Shown here in pieces: positions 1-9,575 of a DNA stretch of 64,000 nucleotides (its first letter is position 1; every line of letters starts with the position of its first letter). Source of the DNA: G965212025 sp965212025 (GTDB lineage Bacteria > Pseudomonadota > Gammaproteobacteria > Poriferisulfidales > Oxydemutatoraceae); assembly GCA_965212025.1 (NCBI GenBank), contig OZ243039.1:1178001-1242000 (forward strand), given 5' to 3'. The notes under the pieces were generated by a model, which had not been told where the DNA came from, did not search any database, and saw only the letters and a list, made by a program, of their open reading frames with translations. The position numbers were made by a program, and so were the translations under genes.

Positions 1-57
1 CGAGTGCTACCCGGAGCTGCTCACTTCGACCCGTATGGTGTGAGGGAGGGAAGAGGC

Positions 58-447
58 TCAGGATTTGTCGTAAGAAATATAAGCAAAGCGAGGGTCATCA
101 GGCGTTCCTTCAAGCGCTCCGTTTTCTTTGGCAGGTTGCCACTGAATGACTTTTTCAATCATGTTGGCCAGTTCAAAGTCCTTGTCGGTTACACCTTTCG
201 CAGCATGGTTTACCAATTTGACAATGACAAAGGCATACGAAACCGTTAAATCCGGATGATGAAATGCTGCTTCTGCCAAATGTCCCACTGTGTTGACGAC
301 CATTAGTGTGCCTTTCCAACTTCTGGTTCGATATTTTCTGCGGATCCAGCCGTTCTCGTATTGCCAGTGCGGCAATTCTTTTGCCAATCTTTTCTTAATG
401 TCGTCTTCCGAATAAACTTTTTCTTGTTTGGTTTCCCGCCACGCCAT
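58..447 (-). CDS. pterin-4a-carbinolamine dehydratase (PCD/DCoH family)
   Basis: A 129-residue protein of the PCD/DCoH family, which dehydrates 4a-hydroxytetrahydropterins and recycles pterin cofactors. The family signature is visible as AAFHHPDLTVSY, with the paired histidines and the HPD motif, followed by the conserved KLVNHAAKGVTDKDFELA segment. The ATG is preceded by a good ribosome site (GGGGAGG, about 6 bases upstream on the minus strand). No phenylalanine hydroxylase gene is next to it. In methylotrophs PCD-like proteins are often found near H4MPT genes, so a role in methanopterin metabolism is an inference. It diverges from the formate dehydrogenase genes. Family assignment is confident; the physiological substrate is not. 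Confidence 0.88.
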   Translation of the reverse strand: MAWRETKQEKVYSEDDIKKRLAKELPHWQYENGWIRRKYRTRSWKGTLMVVNTVGHLAEAAFHHPDLTVSYAFVIVKLVNHAAKGVTDKDFELANMIEKVIQWQPAKENGALEGTPDDPRFAYISYDKS

Positions 448-517
448 TGCTGACCTCCCCTGCCACTAGGGCAAGATTCAAATTTTACTTTTTGCGACGT
501 TGCCAATAACCCAGTTT

Positions 518-547
518 CTGACAAGCGCAAGCCTGCGGTAGTATAGT
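518..547 (+). promoter_or_regulatory. candidate sigma70 promoter of the formate dehydrogenase genes
   Basis: A -35-like CTGACA and a -10-like TATAGT are separated by 18 bases. They lie about 90 bases upstream of the chosen fdh1B start, in the divergent spacer shared with the PCD gene. Read by eye only; no transcript data. Confidence 0.4.
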
Positions 548-634
548 TGTTATTGGCATTGGTTGAACAGACCTCGGAATTGTGGAGTTTGCTTTCAGCC
601 GAGCCGGGTTTCCTGTTCTGTTTCTGACAGAAGG

Positions 635-2293
635 ATGAAAAAAAGAAAATCAGCCGATAAAAAACCAGGTGGAACTCGTCGTTTCGACGTGGCGAGTTTG
701 TCTGAAATCAGAAACCTTCTTGGGGAAACACCGCGAAGCCGTGACCGCTTGCTGGAATTTCTGCACCTCATTTCCGACAGCCACCACTGCCTTCCTCTGA
801 ATTTGCTTGCGGCCCTGGCTGAGGAAATGCGGCTTTCCTTGTCCGAAGTCTACGAAGTTGCGACTTTCTATCATCATTTTCGGGTGGTTGAAAAAGTGGA
901 GGACTGTCTGCCCTTGTGCGTGAGAGTGTGCGATTCGGTTACTTGCAGTTTGTTTGGTGGGCAGAAATTGTTTCAGGCTCTTGCGGAAGACTTGAAAGGA
1001 AAAGTGGATGTGCAATGTGTTCCTTGCATGGGCAGATGCGAAACACCTCCGGTTGCTGTAGTCGGAGATTACCCGGTTTGTCATGCTAATCCTGAGCGGG
1101 TGCATGAGGCAGTCAAACAAGGTTTGCACCACGACCAGGTCACTGGACACACTCGCCTGGAAAGTTACTTGAAAGCGGGGGGTTATGACTTATTTAAAAA
1201 AGTTGCGAGCGGGGATCTTTCTGAATCTTTAGTCTTGGACGAGCTTGAAAAGTCCGGTCTTCGTGGGTTGGGTGGGGCGGGATTTCCGACCGCGCGCAAG
1301 TGGAAAATCGTTCGTGAAGAACCACAGCCTCGCTATTTCACAGTCAATGCAGACGAAGGAGAGCCGGGGACTTTTAAAGATCGGTTTTATTTGGAGAGCG
1401 ATCCTCACCGTTTTCTTGAGGGCATGCTGGTTGCCGCCAAAGTCGTGCGTGTTGACGCGATCTACATTTATTTACGCGATGAATACGCGGGGATTCGTCG
1501 CATGCTTGAGCTTGAACTTGCGCAGTTGGGACAACTCTTCCAGGGTGTTTTACCCGCAATTGAGCTTAGACGTGGAGCCGGTTCATACGTTTGCGGTGAA
1601 GAATCCGCGATGATTGAGTCCATAGAAGGCAAACGTGGTATGCCACGTCATCGCCCGCCTTATGTTGCGCAAGCCGGGCTTTTTAACATGCCAACTCTGG
1701 TGCAAAACGTGGAAACCCTGTATTGGATTCGCGACATTCTGGAGAAGGGTGGAAGCTGGTTTGCCTCGTGTGGCAAGAACGGGAGAAATGGGTTCCGTTC
1801 CTTTTCGGTCAGTGGCAGGGTGAAAAACCCGGGTGTACACCGCGCTCCAGCCGGGCTGACTGCGCGAGAACTGGTTGACGAGTATTGTGGTGGCATGTTG
1901 CCGGGGCACGAGTTTTACGCCTTTTTTCCTGGTGGGGCTTCTGGCGGCATTCTTCCTGCCTCCATGATGGATGTGCCTCTGGATTTCGGCACACTTGAAG
2001 AGCATGGTTGTTTTATAGGATCTGCCGCTTTCATTGTTCTTTCAGACCAGGATAGTGCCAGAGAGGCAGCGCTGAACGCGATGCGTTTCTTTAGGCACGA
2101 ATCTTGCGGAAAATGTACGCCATGCCGGGTTGGGACTGCCAAAGCAGTGACCATGATGGAAGAGAAGCAGTGGCAACGTTCTCTGCTCGACGAGCTCGCA
2201 AAGACTATGCAGGATGCTTCTATTTGTGGTCTCGGGCAGGCAGCCCCAAATCCGATGCAATGTGTGATGCGCTATTTCCCCCACGAAATCTAG
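635..2293 (+). CDS. fdh1B: NAD-dependent formate dehydrogenase, beta subunit (NuoE-NuoF fusion)
   Basis: Diaphorase subunit of a cytoplasmic NAD-linked formate dehydrogenase: it passes electrons from the catalytic subunit to NAD+. The N-terminal third is a NuoE/FdsG-like thioredoxin fold with a [2Fe-2S] site (C-x4-C near residue 100, CMGRC near 131-135). The rest is NuoF/FdsB-like, with the NADH/FMN glycine loop GLRGLGGAGFPTARKW (about 207-222), NADEGEPGTFKDR, and the [4Fe-4S] motif ESCGKCTPC plus a later Cys. The same NuoE-NuoF fusion, of nearly identical size, is known for FDH1 of Methylobacterium extorquens. The ATG at 635 has only a weak AAGG very close to it; an in-frame TTG at 563 would add 24 residues that do not look conserved. 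The alpha subunit follows after 12 bases. Confidence 0.92.
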   Translation: MKKRKSADKKPGGTRRFDVASLSEIRNLLGETPRSRDRLLEFLHLISDSHHCLPLNLLAALAEEMRLSLSEVYEVATFYHHFRVVEKVEDCLPLCVRVCDSVTCSLFGGQKLFQALAEDLKGKVDVQCVPCMGRCETPPVAVVGDYPVCHANPERVHEAVKQGLHHDQVTGHTRLESYLKAGGYDLFKKVASGDLSESLVLDELEKSGLRGLGGAGFPTARKWKIVREEPQPRYFTVNADEGEPGTFKDRFYLESDPHRFLEGMLVAAKVVRVDAIYIYLRDEYAGIRRMLELELAQLGQLFQGVLPAIELRRGAGSYVCGEESAMIESIEGKRGMPRHRPPYVAQAGLFNMPTLVQNVETLYWIRDILEKGGSWFASCGKNGRNGFRSFSVSGRVKNPGVHRAPAGLTARELVDEYCGGMLPGHEFYAFFPGGASGGILPASMMDVPLDFGTLEEHGCFIGSAAFIVLSDQDSAREAALNAMRFFRHESCGKCTPCRVGTAKAVTMMEEKQWQRSLLDELAKTMQDASICGLGQAAPNPMQCVMRYFPHEI

Positions 2294-2305
2294 CCCGAAC
2301 ACTTC

Positions 2306-5062
2306 ATGATCACACAAACCATTCACGACTCGCGAAAACTTCGGTTCATCCTTGATGGAGAACCCGTGGATGCCAAAGCAGGAGAAAGCATCTTGCAGGC
2401 AGCCCAACGTTTGAAGGTTGAAATTCCCTACCTCTGCTATCACGAGCGGCTTCGTGCCGATGGCAATTGTCGGTCTTGCATGGTGGAAGTCAAAGGAGAG
2501 AGGGTGTTGCAGGGAGCTTGCGTACGGAAAGTCACATCAGGGATGGAAGTCGTCACGAAAAGTGACAGGGTGCGCAATGCGCAACGTATGGTTCTTGAGC
2601 TACTGCAATCTGACATGCCCGAGGAAAGCTCCATGCCGCCAAATGACCTCGATGATTGGTGCCACCGCCTGCAGGTGCCGAAAGATCGTTTTGCCTGCCG
2701 CGAACAGCCGAAAAAAGACTTTTCCCATCCGGGAATTCATGTGCAGCTTGATAGTTGCATACAGTGCACGCGTTGTGTGCGAGCCTGTCGCGAAGTCCAA
2801 AATAATGATGTTATTGGTTACGCCAAGCGCGGGTCTCTGGCGGAAATCGTTTTTGATTTTGCCGACGCCATGGGTAGCAGTACCTGTGTGGGTTGTGGTG
2901 AATGCGTACAGGTTTGTCCTACTGGAGCCTTGGCGCCGGCCAGCGCTTCTCTCTTCCGGAAAACAGACAAAAAGGTTTCCACTGTATGCCCGTATTGTGG
3001 CGTGGGGTGCCTTCTGGAATATGGGATATGCGATGGAAAAATTATCCATTCCAGTGGCAGGGATGGTCCTTCAAACCATAGTCGTCTGTGCATAAAGGGT
3101 CGTTTTGGATATGACTATATTTACCATCCGGGAAGGTTGACCAAGCCTCTGGTCAGAAGGTCGGGAAAATCGAAATTTCCGGATGTTGAGAAACTGTCAG
3201 AAGAAAACATTGATGAGTGGTTCCGTGAAGCCACGTGGGACGAAGCTCTGGATCTGGCGGCAGGAGGGTTTTTGCAAACTCTGGAAGAAAAAGGTTCCGC
3301 GGCACTTGCAGGCTTGGGTTGTGCAAAAGGTTCCAACGAAGAAGCCTATCTTTTTCAAAAGCTGGTTCGAACCGGCTTTCGCAATAACAACGTAGATCAT
3401 TGCACCCGATTGTGTCACGCATCCTCGGTTGCGGCGCTGCTGGAAGGAATCGGGTCTGCTGCTGTTTCCAATCAGGTGGCAGATGTTAGCAATGCGGAAG
3501 TTATTTTGGTAATCGGAGCCAATCCGACGGACAACCATCCGGTAGCCGCGACTTTCATACAAAATGCCGCGCGTAGTGGCAAGACGCTGATTGTTATGGA
3601 TCCCCGTGGCAACGATTTGGTTCGGGACGCGGATTTCTTCCTGCAGTTTCGTCCGGATACTGATGTTGCTTTGTTAAACGGCATTATGGCTGCAATTGTC
3701 GAGCAAGGACTTGTGAACAAGGAGTTTGTTCAAAATCGGACTACCGGTTTTGCCGAATTTGAAAAAAACCTGAAGAACTTTTCACCGGAAAAAGCATCGC
3801 GTATCTGCGGCATTTCCACTGAAGTTTTACGAAAAGTTGCAAGATGCTATGCCACATCAAAAGCAGCGATGATTTTCTGGGGCATGGGTATTTCCCAACA
3901 CGTTCACGGTACTGACAATGCGCGCTGCCTGATTGCCATGTCCTTGATGACCGGCCAAATCGGCCGCCCGGGGGCTGGTTTGCACCCTCTTCGTGGGCAA
4001 AACAACGTACAGGGTGCGTCAGACGTAGGTTTGATTCCGATGTCTTTCCCTGACTATCAGAGAGTGGATGCTCCGCAGGCACGTAGGTACTTTGAACAAA
4101 TTTGGGAGTGTGATCTGGATGGGAATCCAGGATTGACAGTTGTGGAAATCGTGGCGAAGGCTATCGCCGGGGAAATTGAAAGCATGTATATCATGGGCGA
4201 AAACCCGGCGATGTCTGATCCTAATCTCCATCACGCTCGCCTGGCACTGTCATCCTTGAAGCATTTGGTCGTTCAGGACATTTTTATGACCGAGACCGCG
4301 TGGTTTGCTGATGTTATTCTCCCTGCCAGCGCACTACCGGAAAAAACCGGTACTTTCACCAATACCGACCGGCGTGTTCAGCTTGGACGGCAAGCGGTTT
4401 CACCTCCCGGCGAAGCGCGTCAGGATCTGTGGATCATTCAGGAAATGGCAAGACGTATTGGTCTTTTTTGGAAATATGAGGGGCCGCAAAGCGTTTTTGA
4501 GGAAATGAGGGAGGTAATGAGTAGTATCGCCGGGATTACTTGGGAAAGACTTGAAAAATTCGGGTCGGTTACGTACCCCTGCAAAAAAGAAGGGGATCCT
4601 GGGCAAGCCACTTTATTTGCTGATTCCTTTCCTACTGAAAATGGCCGCGGAAGATTCGTCCCCGCGTCTTTCTCAACCGCGGATGAGCTTCCTGATGAGC
4701 AGTATCCTTTGGTTTTTATGACTGGCAGATTGCTTGAACATTGGCATACAGGTGCCATGACAAGAAGAGCCAGCGTTTTGAATGCCATTGCCCCGACTCC
4801 TACAGTCGCCATGCATCCTGATGAACTGGAAAAATGTGGGGTCAGTGAGGGAGACGAATTAAGAGTGGCTTCCCGACGCGGCACGATTTTCTGTGCTGCT
4901 GTTGCCGATCGTAATCTCCAAACCGGGGAAGTCTTTATGCCATTTTGTTTTCGCGAAGCAGCGGCAAATCTGTTGACCAATGACGCCTTGGACCCTTTCG
5001 GGAAAATTCCCGAATTTAAATTTTGCGCTGTTAAAGTTGAATCGGCAAACCGGCAGTCTTGA
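2306..5062 (+). CDS. fdh1A: NAD-dependent formate dehydrogenase, alpha (catalytic Mo/W) subunit
   Basis: A 918-residue catalytic subunit that oxidises formate to CO2 with a bis-pterin molybdenum or tungsten centre. The order is: ferredoxin-like [2Fe-2S] domain (Cys 44, 55, 58, 72); two NuoG-type [4Fe-4S] motifs (CIQCTRCVRAC and CVGCGECVQVC, about residues 150-210); the FdhF-type cluster VCPYCGVGC near 226; then the molybdopterin oxidoreductase domain. HCTRLCHASS near 365-375 supplies the likely metal-ligand cysteine; the codon there is Cys, not UGA, so this is a selenium-free enzyme. The C-terminal molybdopterin-binding domain (LVFMTGRLLEHWHTGAMTRR) is complete. Whether it binds W or Mo cannot be told from sequence. 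No fdhD or fdsC/D homologue follows. Confidence 0.95.
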   Translation: MITQTIHDSRKLRFILDGEPVDAKAGESILQAAQRLKVEIPYLCYHERLRADGNCRSCMVEVKGERVLQGACVRKVTSGMEVVTKSDRVRNAQRMVLELLQSDMPEESSMPPNDLDDWCHRLQVPKDRFACREQPKKDFSHPGIHVQLDSCIQCTRCVRACREVQNNDVIGYAKRGSLAEIVFDFADAMGSSTCVGCGECVQVCPTGALAPASASLFRKTDKKVSTVCPYCGVGCLLEYGICDGKIIHSSGRDGPSNHSRLCIKGRFGYDYIYHPGRLTKPLVRRSGKSKFPDVEKLSEENIDEWFREATWDEALDLAAGGFLQTLEEKGSAALAGLGCAKGSNEEAYLFQKLVRTGFRNNNVDHCTRLCHASSVAALLEGIGSAAVSNQVADVSNAEVILVIGANPTDNHPVAATFIQNAARSGKTLIVMDPRGNDLVRDADFFLQFRPDTDVALLNGIMAAIVEQGLVNKEFVQNRTTGFAEFEKNLKNFSPEKASRICGISTEVLRKVARCYATSKAAMIFWGMGISQHVHGTDNARCLIAMSLMTGQIGRPGAGLHPLRGQNNVQGASDVGLIPMSFPDYQRVDAPQARRYFEQIWECDLDGNPGLTVVEIVAKAIAGEIESMYIMGENPAMSDPNLHHARLALSSLKHLVVQDIFMTETAWFADVILPASALPEKTGTFTNTDRRVQLGRQAVSPPGEARQDLWIIQEMARRIGLFWKYEGPQSVFEEMREVMSSIAGITWERLEKFGSVTYPCKKEGDPGQATLFADSFPTENGRGRFVPASFSTADELPDEQYPLVFMTGRLLEHWHTGAMTRRASVLNAIAPTPTVAMHPDELEKCGVSEGDELRVASRRGTIFCAAVADRNLQTGEVFMPFCFREAAANLLTNDALDPFGKIPEFKFCAVKVESANRQS

Positions 5063-5099
5063 CTGCATAAAGCCGCCAGAACAGGAGTGGAATGTATTT

Positions 5100-5117
5100 C
5101 GCAGCCACCAAGCTGCG
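5100..5117 (-). terminator. hairpin after rpmG (possible terminator)
   Basis: A perfect 6-bp stem CGCAGC/GCTGCG with a 6-base loop lies between the 3' ends of fdh1A (plus) and rpmG (minus). There is no clear T-run on either side, so it may only stabilise transcript ends. Confidence 0.3.
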
Positions 5118-5125
5118 GGAGAGAG

Positions 5126-5278
5126 CTATTTTATTTTTTGCTCTTTGTAAATTACGTGAGCCCGTTTAACAGGGTCAAATTTGCGTAGCTCAAGTTTTGT
5201 TGTTTTGCGCTTGTTGGCTGTCGTCGTGTAGTAGTGCCCGGTTCCAGCTGAAGAGACGAGTTTGATTTTCTCTCTCAT
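5126..5278 (-). CDS. rpmG: 50S ribosomal protein L33
   Basis: A 50-residue basic protein read directly from the minus strand. It begins MREKIKLVSSAGTGHYYTT and contains the L33 signature TTANKRKTTKLELRKFDP. It lacks the zinc-binding CxxC pairs, so it is the zinc-independent (C-minus) form. Its ATG overlaps the TGA of rpmB (ATGA), the usual rpmB-rpmG arrangement, implying translational coupling. Confidence 0.95.
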   Translation of the reverse strand: MREKIKLVSSAGTGHYYTTTANKRKTTKLELRKFDPVKRAHVIYKEQKIK

Positions 5279-5496
5279 TTTTTCCGCCACTTCAAAGCCT
5301 TCTCAAGTCCCAGCTTATTGATGATGCGCAGTCCCTTTGCGGAAACTCTCAGCTTTAGCCAATGTTTTTCAGTCGGATGCCAGAATCGCAACTTATGAAG
5401 ATTCGGCAAAAAACGCCTCCTGGTTTTGTTATGGGCATGGGAAACCTTGTTCCCGCTCATGGGTCTCTTGGCGGTTATCTCGCAAACTCTGCTCAT
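5275..5496 (-). CDS. rpmB: 50S ribosomal protein L28
   Basis: A 73-residue L28 protein: MSRVCEITAKRPMSGNKVSH is the classic N-terminus, followed by KTRRRFLPNLHKLRFW. The ATG is preceded by AAGGA about 4 bases upstream. First gene of the rpmB-rpmG pair; the two overlap by four bases. Normal length for the bacterial family. Confidence 0.96.
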   Translation of the reverse strand: MSRVCEITAKRPMSGNKVSHAHNKTRRRFLPNLHKLRFWHPTEKHWLKLRVSAKGLRIINKLGLEKALKWRKK

Positions 5497-5757
5497 ACGT
5501 CCTTGTTTTTTCTTGCTGATGGCAAGAAGTCAAGAGCATCCAAATTTTTGGTGATGCCCATAGCCCCAGCGGCGCGGATTGTAGCACAGGATTTTTTCGA
5601 AACAGGAACGCATTGGAAGGTGCGCGCGCACCCCGCCGTTGTATTCGGTCATAAAAATTGCCGCATACGCGGCTTGGACTTCGCTTTAGCGAATACCAGG
5701 TTTGAAGAAAGCCATCGTGTGCAAGCTATGGTGCTTGCCCGTGTTATTGAGTCTTCC

Positions 5758-8700
5758 CTAGCTAATAAATTTTTCGAATGTACTTTTTCTAAATTCCCCC
5801 GCCAAGTTATTTTTGGATGCCAGGTTTCTCGGTTCTATATTTTGTCTTTCCGTAGTAAGTGGGTGGATAAACGCGCTCGTCAGTTGGGGTGGGGCATTGT
5901 TGGCGCTTGAGACAACTTGCCCGATGTGCACCAGTCCTGCGAGCCTGTTGACCCAGCCTGTGTCAACAGGCTGGCCATCTGCGCCACGAATCTCATATAG
6001 CTGATTTTGATCAAGAGGGGCTTTACGCCTGTGAGCAAGCTCACGCTGCATTCTGATTGCACGGTTCCGGGCGTGAACGACGGCTCTGATGGCGTGTACT
6101 TCTTCTTGAAAATTATTTTGGACAATGTCAGTCTCGTCAGACTCTGCAGAGACAGTCGACTCTGCGTCGCTATGTATGAGATCCTGTTGGAGATCTGGTT
6201 GTTGTACGCCAGCTATGCCTATACCTTCTTCCAGCTGTACTGCAGGATCTCTAAAACGGACTTGACGGTTGGCATTTATTACGGGAGAGGCAGTTCCTGT
6301 TTGTCTTGCTTCCTGAAGTTGCACGTCCTGTTCTGGAAGTTCTGAATTGGTTGATGGAGGGATGACAGCACTGCTCCTTCTTTCACCAACAAAGAGGTGC
6401 GTGTCATCCATAATTTGGGAGAGGTCTGAAAACACAGTCATAAGACGCATTTTTAAAGCGTCTCCCTGTAACTTGGCAGGCTCTTCCTTTGGTTCACTTG
6501 GGGGCTCAGTTGTTACCCTTTCGGGTATTGCAGACCCCGGTTCTGGATCACCAGCGAGGGAGAAGAAAGAATCTGCTCTGCTTGTTGTCCCAGAATCTGG
6601 ATCAATGTTTCCTGTATTTCCATGAGCACTTAAAAAGTAATCTCTATGTACTTCTTCAGAATCGTCACTGTGGGTGCTGGAATTTATGAACATTTTTGTA
6701 TTCGATGTGGGCGGCTTTGTACGCGGCTCGAACAAGCCTCCGTCTGGTGCGAACAAACCTCCGTCTGGTGCGAACATCCTTTCAGGCTGTTCTTCTCGAA
6801 CAGATACAGCCCCTTCGACAGAGCGATCGTTCAACGAACGAAACCTTCTTGGCAGCCAGTCTGTATCCACTTCCACTTGCGAAGTGTCGAGGTCATCACG
6901 AGTTCGTCTTTGGAGCGCCAAGTGTTGGGAACGGGGACGGTAATCCAGGGCAGAACTTGGTCTTGCAGAAAAGCCAGTGTTTTTCACTTGGGCTTTTTCT
7001 ACATCATTGAAAATAGCCTCTACCTTGATCAAGGCTTCCAAACGGTCTTCCACTCTCATATCTGGATCTCCCAAGGCTTGTAAAGCACCACGCATCCTGT
7101 GAAGGTTGTTCTTGGCATTTTTAAAGGTTTGTTCAGGAATGTCTGAGCAAAACAACGCCTGATACGTGGTCAGCTGGTTTTCTGTTTTATCCACTGGCGA
7201 GAACTCTGCGTCCTCCAGGTTCGGTAAATTCGCTCGCATTTTTTCGCCAAGCACCTTCATGTCCCGGAATTCGGACAGAGGCTCATCACTTTTTTTGTAA
7301 GCTTCCCTAAAACCTTCCATAAAGTTATCACGCAAGCGTTCTTCCAGACCTAAATTAATTCCGTTTTTCCCTTCAAGCAACGTGCTCAATCCTGCATCTT
7401 TTGAATGGTTGTCCCCGCCGACGGCGCGAACCAGATTCAACTGACTGCTCACATTTATTTTCAGTGCTTCTTCACAGCTACGTTCATGCTTTTCTTCCAA
7501 GTACTCAAGGCAGACCACCATCAGCAGTGGGTTGCCAAGCACGCTCCCATGAACTTCGTTTTTTGCCACGTTTCCTAATGAAACCAGCCCATGATCGGCG
7601 ATATATTGCTTGGAAAGGCGAACCTCAATTTCGTTGATATCTGATTTTCTTATTGGGACATGATCTCCCAAGGCCGTCATGAAAAAATTGCCCACATCAT
7701 GGTCGTACTCCAAATAATCAGAGCCCGCGCTTATTGTATTGAACTGGTCATGGACGCCTGCATGCCCTGCTGGCAAATTTATTTCTTCGGCGTCCTCATA
7801 CCCCACGTGTCTAGGAAAGACGGGTTCTCCGCCGCCGGATGCTATCGGTCTCGGGGGAGTGGGGGGGGCTGGTGCGAGTGGGTCAACAATCATTTCCCCG
7901 TGAAGCCTTTCAATATTTAAAAGCTTGCCCTTGGACGCAGCTTCTTTTCCTAGCGCATCAATGAATCCTTTGACTTGGGACGCGGTCAAGCTGCTGGTAT
8001 CTTTCCCGAGTAATTCCTTGTGATGTCCTGCCCAGAAATGGGTCAGAAAATTTTTATCGAAAAACCCGCTATTTTCGCAAGCTTGCCGCAGATCTCTGTG
8101 CAAAGAAACGTTTTCGTGTCTCTGCTGAAACCAGTTTCGTCTTCCGGTTCGTTCGGGATTGGCAATAGTACCCAAATTGTGAATCACCCTTTGGGCATTT
8201 TCATGATCGGTGGCTTGGTACACATTAACCAGAAGGGCAAGAAAATGGTCGCCACCTCCGTCTGCGCCGTCTGCATTTGCCGTGGCTTCATTAGAGGCCA
8301 TGGCGTGTAAATCAAAGGCAGTCGCCGCAACATCCAAAGTATGTAATGAAATAGCCAAACTGAGATTACTGCCTTCTGCATCCGTCTTGCATTCATTAAT
8401 TATGGATCGGAGATTCATATAGTCTTCATTGATTTTCTGCCTTAACTCTTCTTGTGCTCTTTGACCTCTTGCACCGGTTTGCCCTGTGGCAGACAGTAAT
8501 TTGCATTCAGCACTCAATTTACGTGCGAGAACGTATACAGCGAGGTTCCTGAGTCTGCCGTTTTCCACCAAAGTGCCATTCTGGTATAGCGGCGTCCACT
8601 CTTTTTTGCGTGTAAATCGTGAACGCTTTCCTCTACACAGCGCTTTCCAACTTTTTTCGTACGATTTCAGGGTCGAGCGAAGTCTCTTGGTTTCTTGGTT

Positions 8701-9198
8701 TTCCCCGTAAGAATGATAAGATCTGGTTTCCGTATGCTCGACATCGCTCTGAAGTATTCTTACTTTGTTAGCCTTGAGCCAATGATTCCGACGAAGTATT
8801 TTGTTACTGGTCGTTCCTTTTCCGATTGCCTTCTTTTGAGCCCTTCTATATTTTTCTTCGTGGCTAAAGTAGGGGTCGTTTTCAACTGGCACACCCGAAA
8901 CCTCTTTAAAGCCTTCTGTGTTGCGAAATTTCAGCCTATAGCCGTCAACAATTTCTCCCGTTAGCGGCTCATTTCTGTTGTTTATACGTAAATCCTGCAA
9001 TACCTGCTCAAGACCAACTGTGCCTGCTTTAATTTCTCTTTCAAGTGTTTTGGCCAGCACGTCCCTGGCGTTGGCGTTGGCATCCGGGTCGTTACGGGCG
9101 GTCTTTGTTTGAACGACAGCCTGCTGTTCTTCCAGATCCAATACTATTGGTTCCTTGGGAGACCTCAAAGCACAATTGTAAAATTCTGTTAGTTTCAT
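5758..9198 (-). CDS. large hydrophilic protein of unknown function, candidate secreted effector
   Basis: A 1146-residue protein I do not recognise. The start is well supported: AGGAGGAAGG directly precedes ATG. No signal peptide or membrane segment is visible. The N-terminal third has strongly basic stretches (e.g. RRAQKKAIGKG, CRGKRSRFTRKKEW). A proline-rich linker (PLAPAPPTPPRP, about residues 443-455) separates it from a middle region of predicted helices. The last third is acidic, Ser/Thr/Pro-rich and looks disordered; it includes a duplicated FAPDGGL heptad near residue 807-821 and a short basic stretch near the C-terminus (HRRKAPL). It stands alone, with its own promoter-like site. A long multi-segment protein with a disordered tail in a genome with a T3SS could be an exported effector, but that is inference. 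No catalytic motif was identified. Confidence 0.75.
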   Translation of the reverse strand: MKLTEFYNCALRSPKEPIVLDLEEQQAVVQTKTARNDPDANANARDVLAKTLEREIKAGTVGLEQVLQDLRINNRNEPLTGEIVDGYRLKFRNTEGFKEVSGVPVENDPYFSHEEKYRRAQKKAIGKGTTSNKILRRNHWLKANKVRILQSDVEHTETRSYHSYGENQETKRLRSTLKSYEKSWKALCRGKRSRFTRKKEWTPLYQNGTLVENGRLRNLAVYVLARKLSAECKLLSATGQTGARGQRAQEELRQKINEDYMNLRSIINECKTDAEGSNLSLAISLHTLDVAATAFDLHAMASNEATANADGADGGGDHFLALLVNVYQATDHENAQRVIHNLGTIANPERTGRRNWFQQRHENVSLHRDLRQACENSGFFDKNFLTHFWAGHHKELLGKDTSSLTASQVKGFIDALGKEAASKGKLLNIERLHGEMIVDPLAPAPPTPPRPIASGGGEPVFPRHVGYEDAEEINLPAGHAGVHDQFNTISAGSDYLEYDHDVGNFFMTALGDHVPIRKSDINEIEVRLSKQYIADHGLVSLGNVAKNEVHGSVLGNPLLMVVCLEYLEEKHERSCEEALKINVSSQLNLVRAVGGDNHSKDAGLSTLLEGKNGINLGLEERLRDNFMEGFREAYKKSDEPLSEFRDMKVLGEKMRANLPNLEDAEFSPVDKTENQLTTYQALFCSDIPEQTFKNAKNNLHRMRGALQALGDPDMRVEDRLEALIKVEAIFNDVEKAQVKNTGFSARPSSALDYRPRSQHLALQRRTRDDLDTSQVEVDTDWLPRRFRSLNDRSVEGAVSVREEQPERMFAPDGGLFAPDGGLFEPRTKPPTSNTKMFINSSTHSDDSEEVHRDYFLSAHGNTGNIDPDSGTTSRADSFFSLAGDPEPGSAIPERVTTEPPSEPKEEPAKLQGDALKMRLMTVFSDLSQIMDDTHLFVGERRSSAVIPPSTNSELPEQDVQLQEARQTGTASPVINANRQVRFRDPAVQLEEGIGIAGVQQPDLQQDLIHSDAESTVSAESDETDIVQNNFQEEVHAIRAVVHARNRAIRMQRELAHRRKAPLDQNQLYEIRGADGQPVDTGWVNRLAGLVHIGQVVSSANNAPPQLTSAFIHPLTTERQNIEPRNLASKNNLAGEFRKSTFEKFIS
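6737..6778 (-). repeat. tandem 21-bp duplication inside the large unknown gene
   Basis: Two adjacent 21-base units (6737-6757 and 6758-6778) differ only at their last two bases. They encode the doubled heptad FAPDGGL in the disordered C-terminal third of the 1146-residue protein. The reading frame is kept, so it is a recent in-frame duplication. Confidence 0.85.
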
Positions 9199-9264
9199 CC
9201 TTCCTCCTGCAAGCTCCCGCGGTCATTTTCCATAAAAATTCCGATACCGGTTTATTGAGGCTAT

Positions 9265-9293
9265 ATGCTATCCCGTAATGGCTAAAAAAGCAA
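9265..9293 (-). promoter_or_regulatory. candidate promoter of the large unknown gene
   Basis: On the minus strand TTGCTT and TAGCAT are separated by 17 bases, about 65 bases upstream of the ATG at 9198. The rest of the 9199-9575 spacer (377 bases, between this gene and the 3' end of ctpA) shows no other gene or RNA that I can identify. Confidence 0.35.
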
Positions 9294-9575
9294 ATTCTGA
9301 CTGGATTTAAAAAGCCAGGATTAAGCAAAGAAGCTGCTTTCAGACCAGAACGACTGCGCTTGCCGAGGAGAGAAACAGATCGCATGGAGGGATCAGGCGG
9401 TTTTGTTAAACCGCGACACGTCGGAAGTTCCTGGGGCGGGTTTTCTGTGCTGCTGTGCTGTTGTCATTAGGTACGGGCATGGCGAGCGGGTCTGTCCGAT
9501 CTGAGCGGGATTGAACAGGTGGTTTCACCATACTGTGTAGTGGTCACGCCGCGGGGCCAGGCCAGCTTGCAACTT

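Noticed and set aside
2..43. Reading frame ending at TGA 41-43 on the plus strand at the left edge (13 codons)
   Set aside because: Could be the tail of a gene entering from the left, but it is too short to identify or to call.
5362..5910. 182-codon plus-strand open frame covering rpmB and the spacer
   Set aside because: It is antisense to rpmB, whose protein is unmistakable, and its translation is not family-like.
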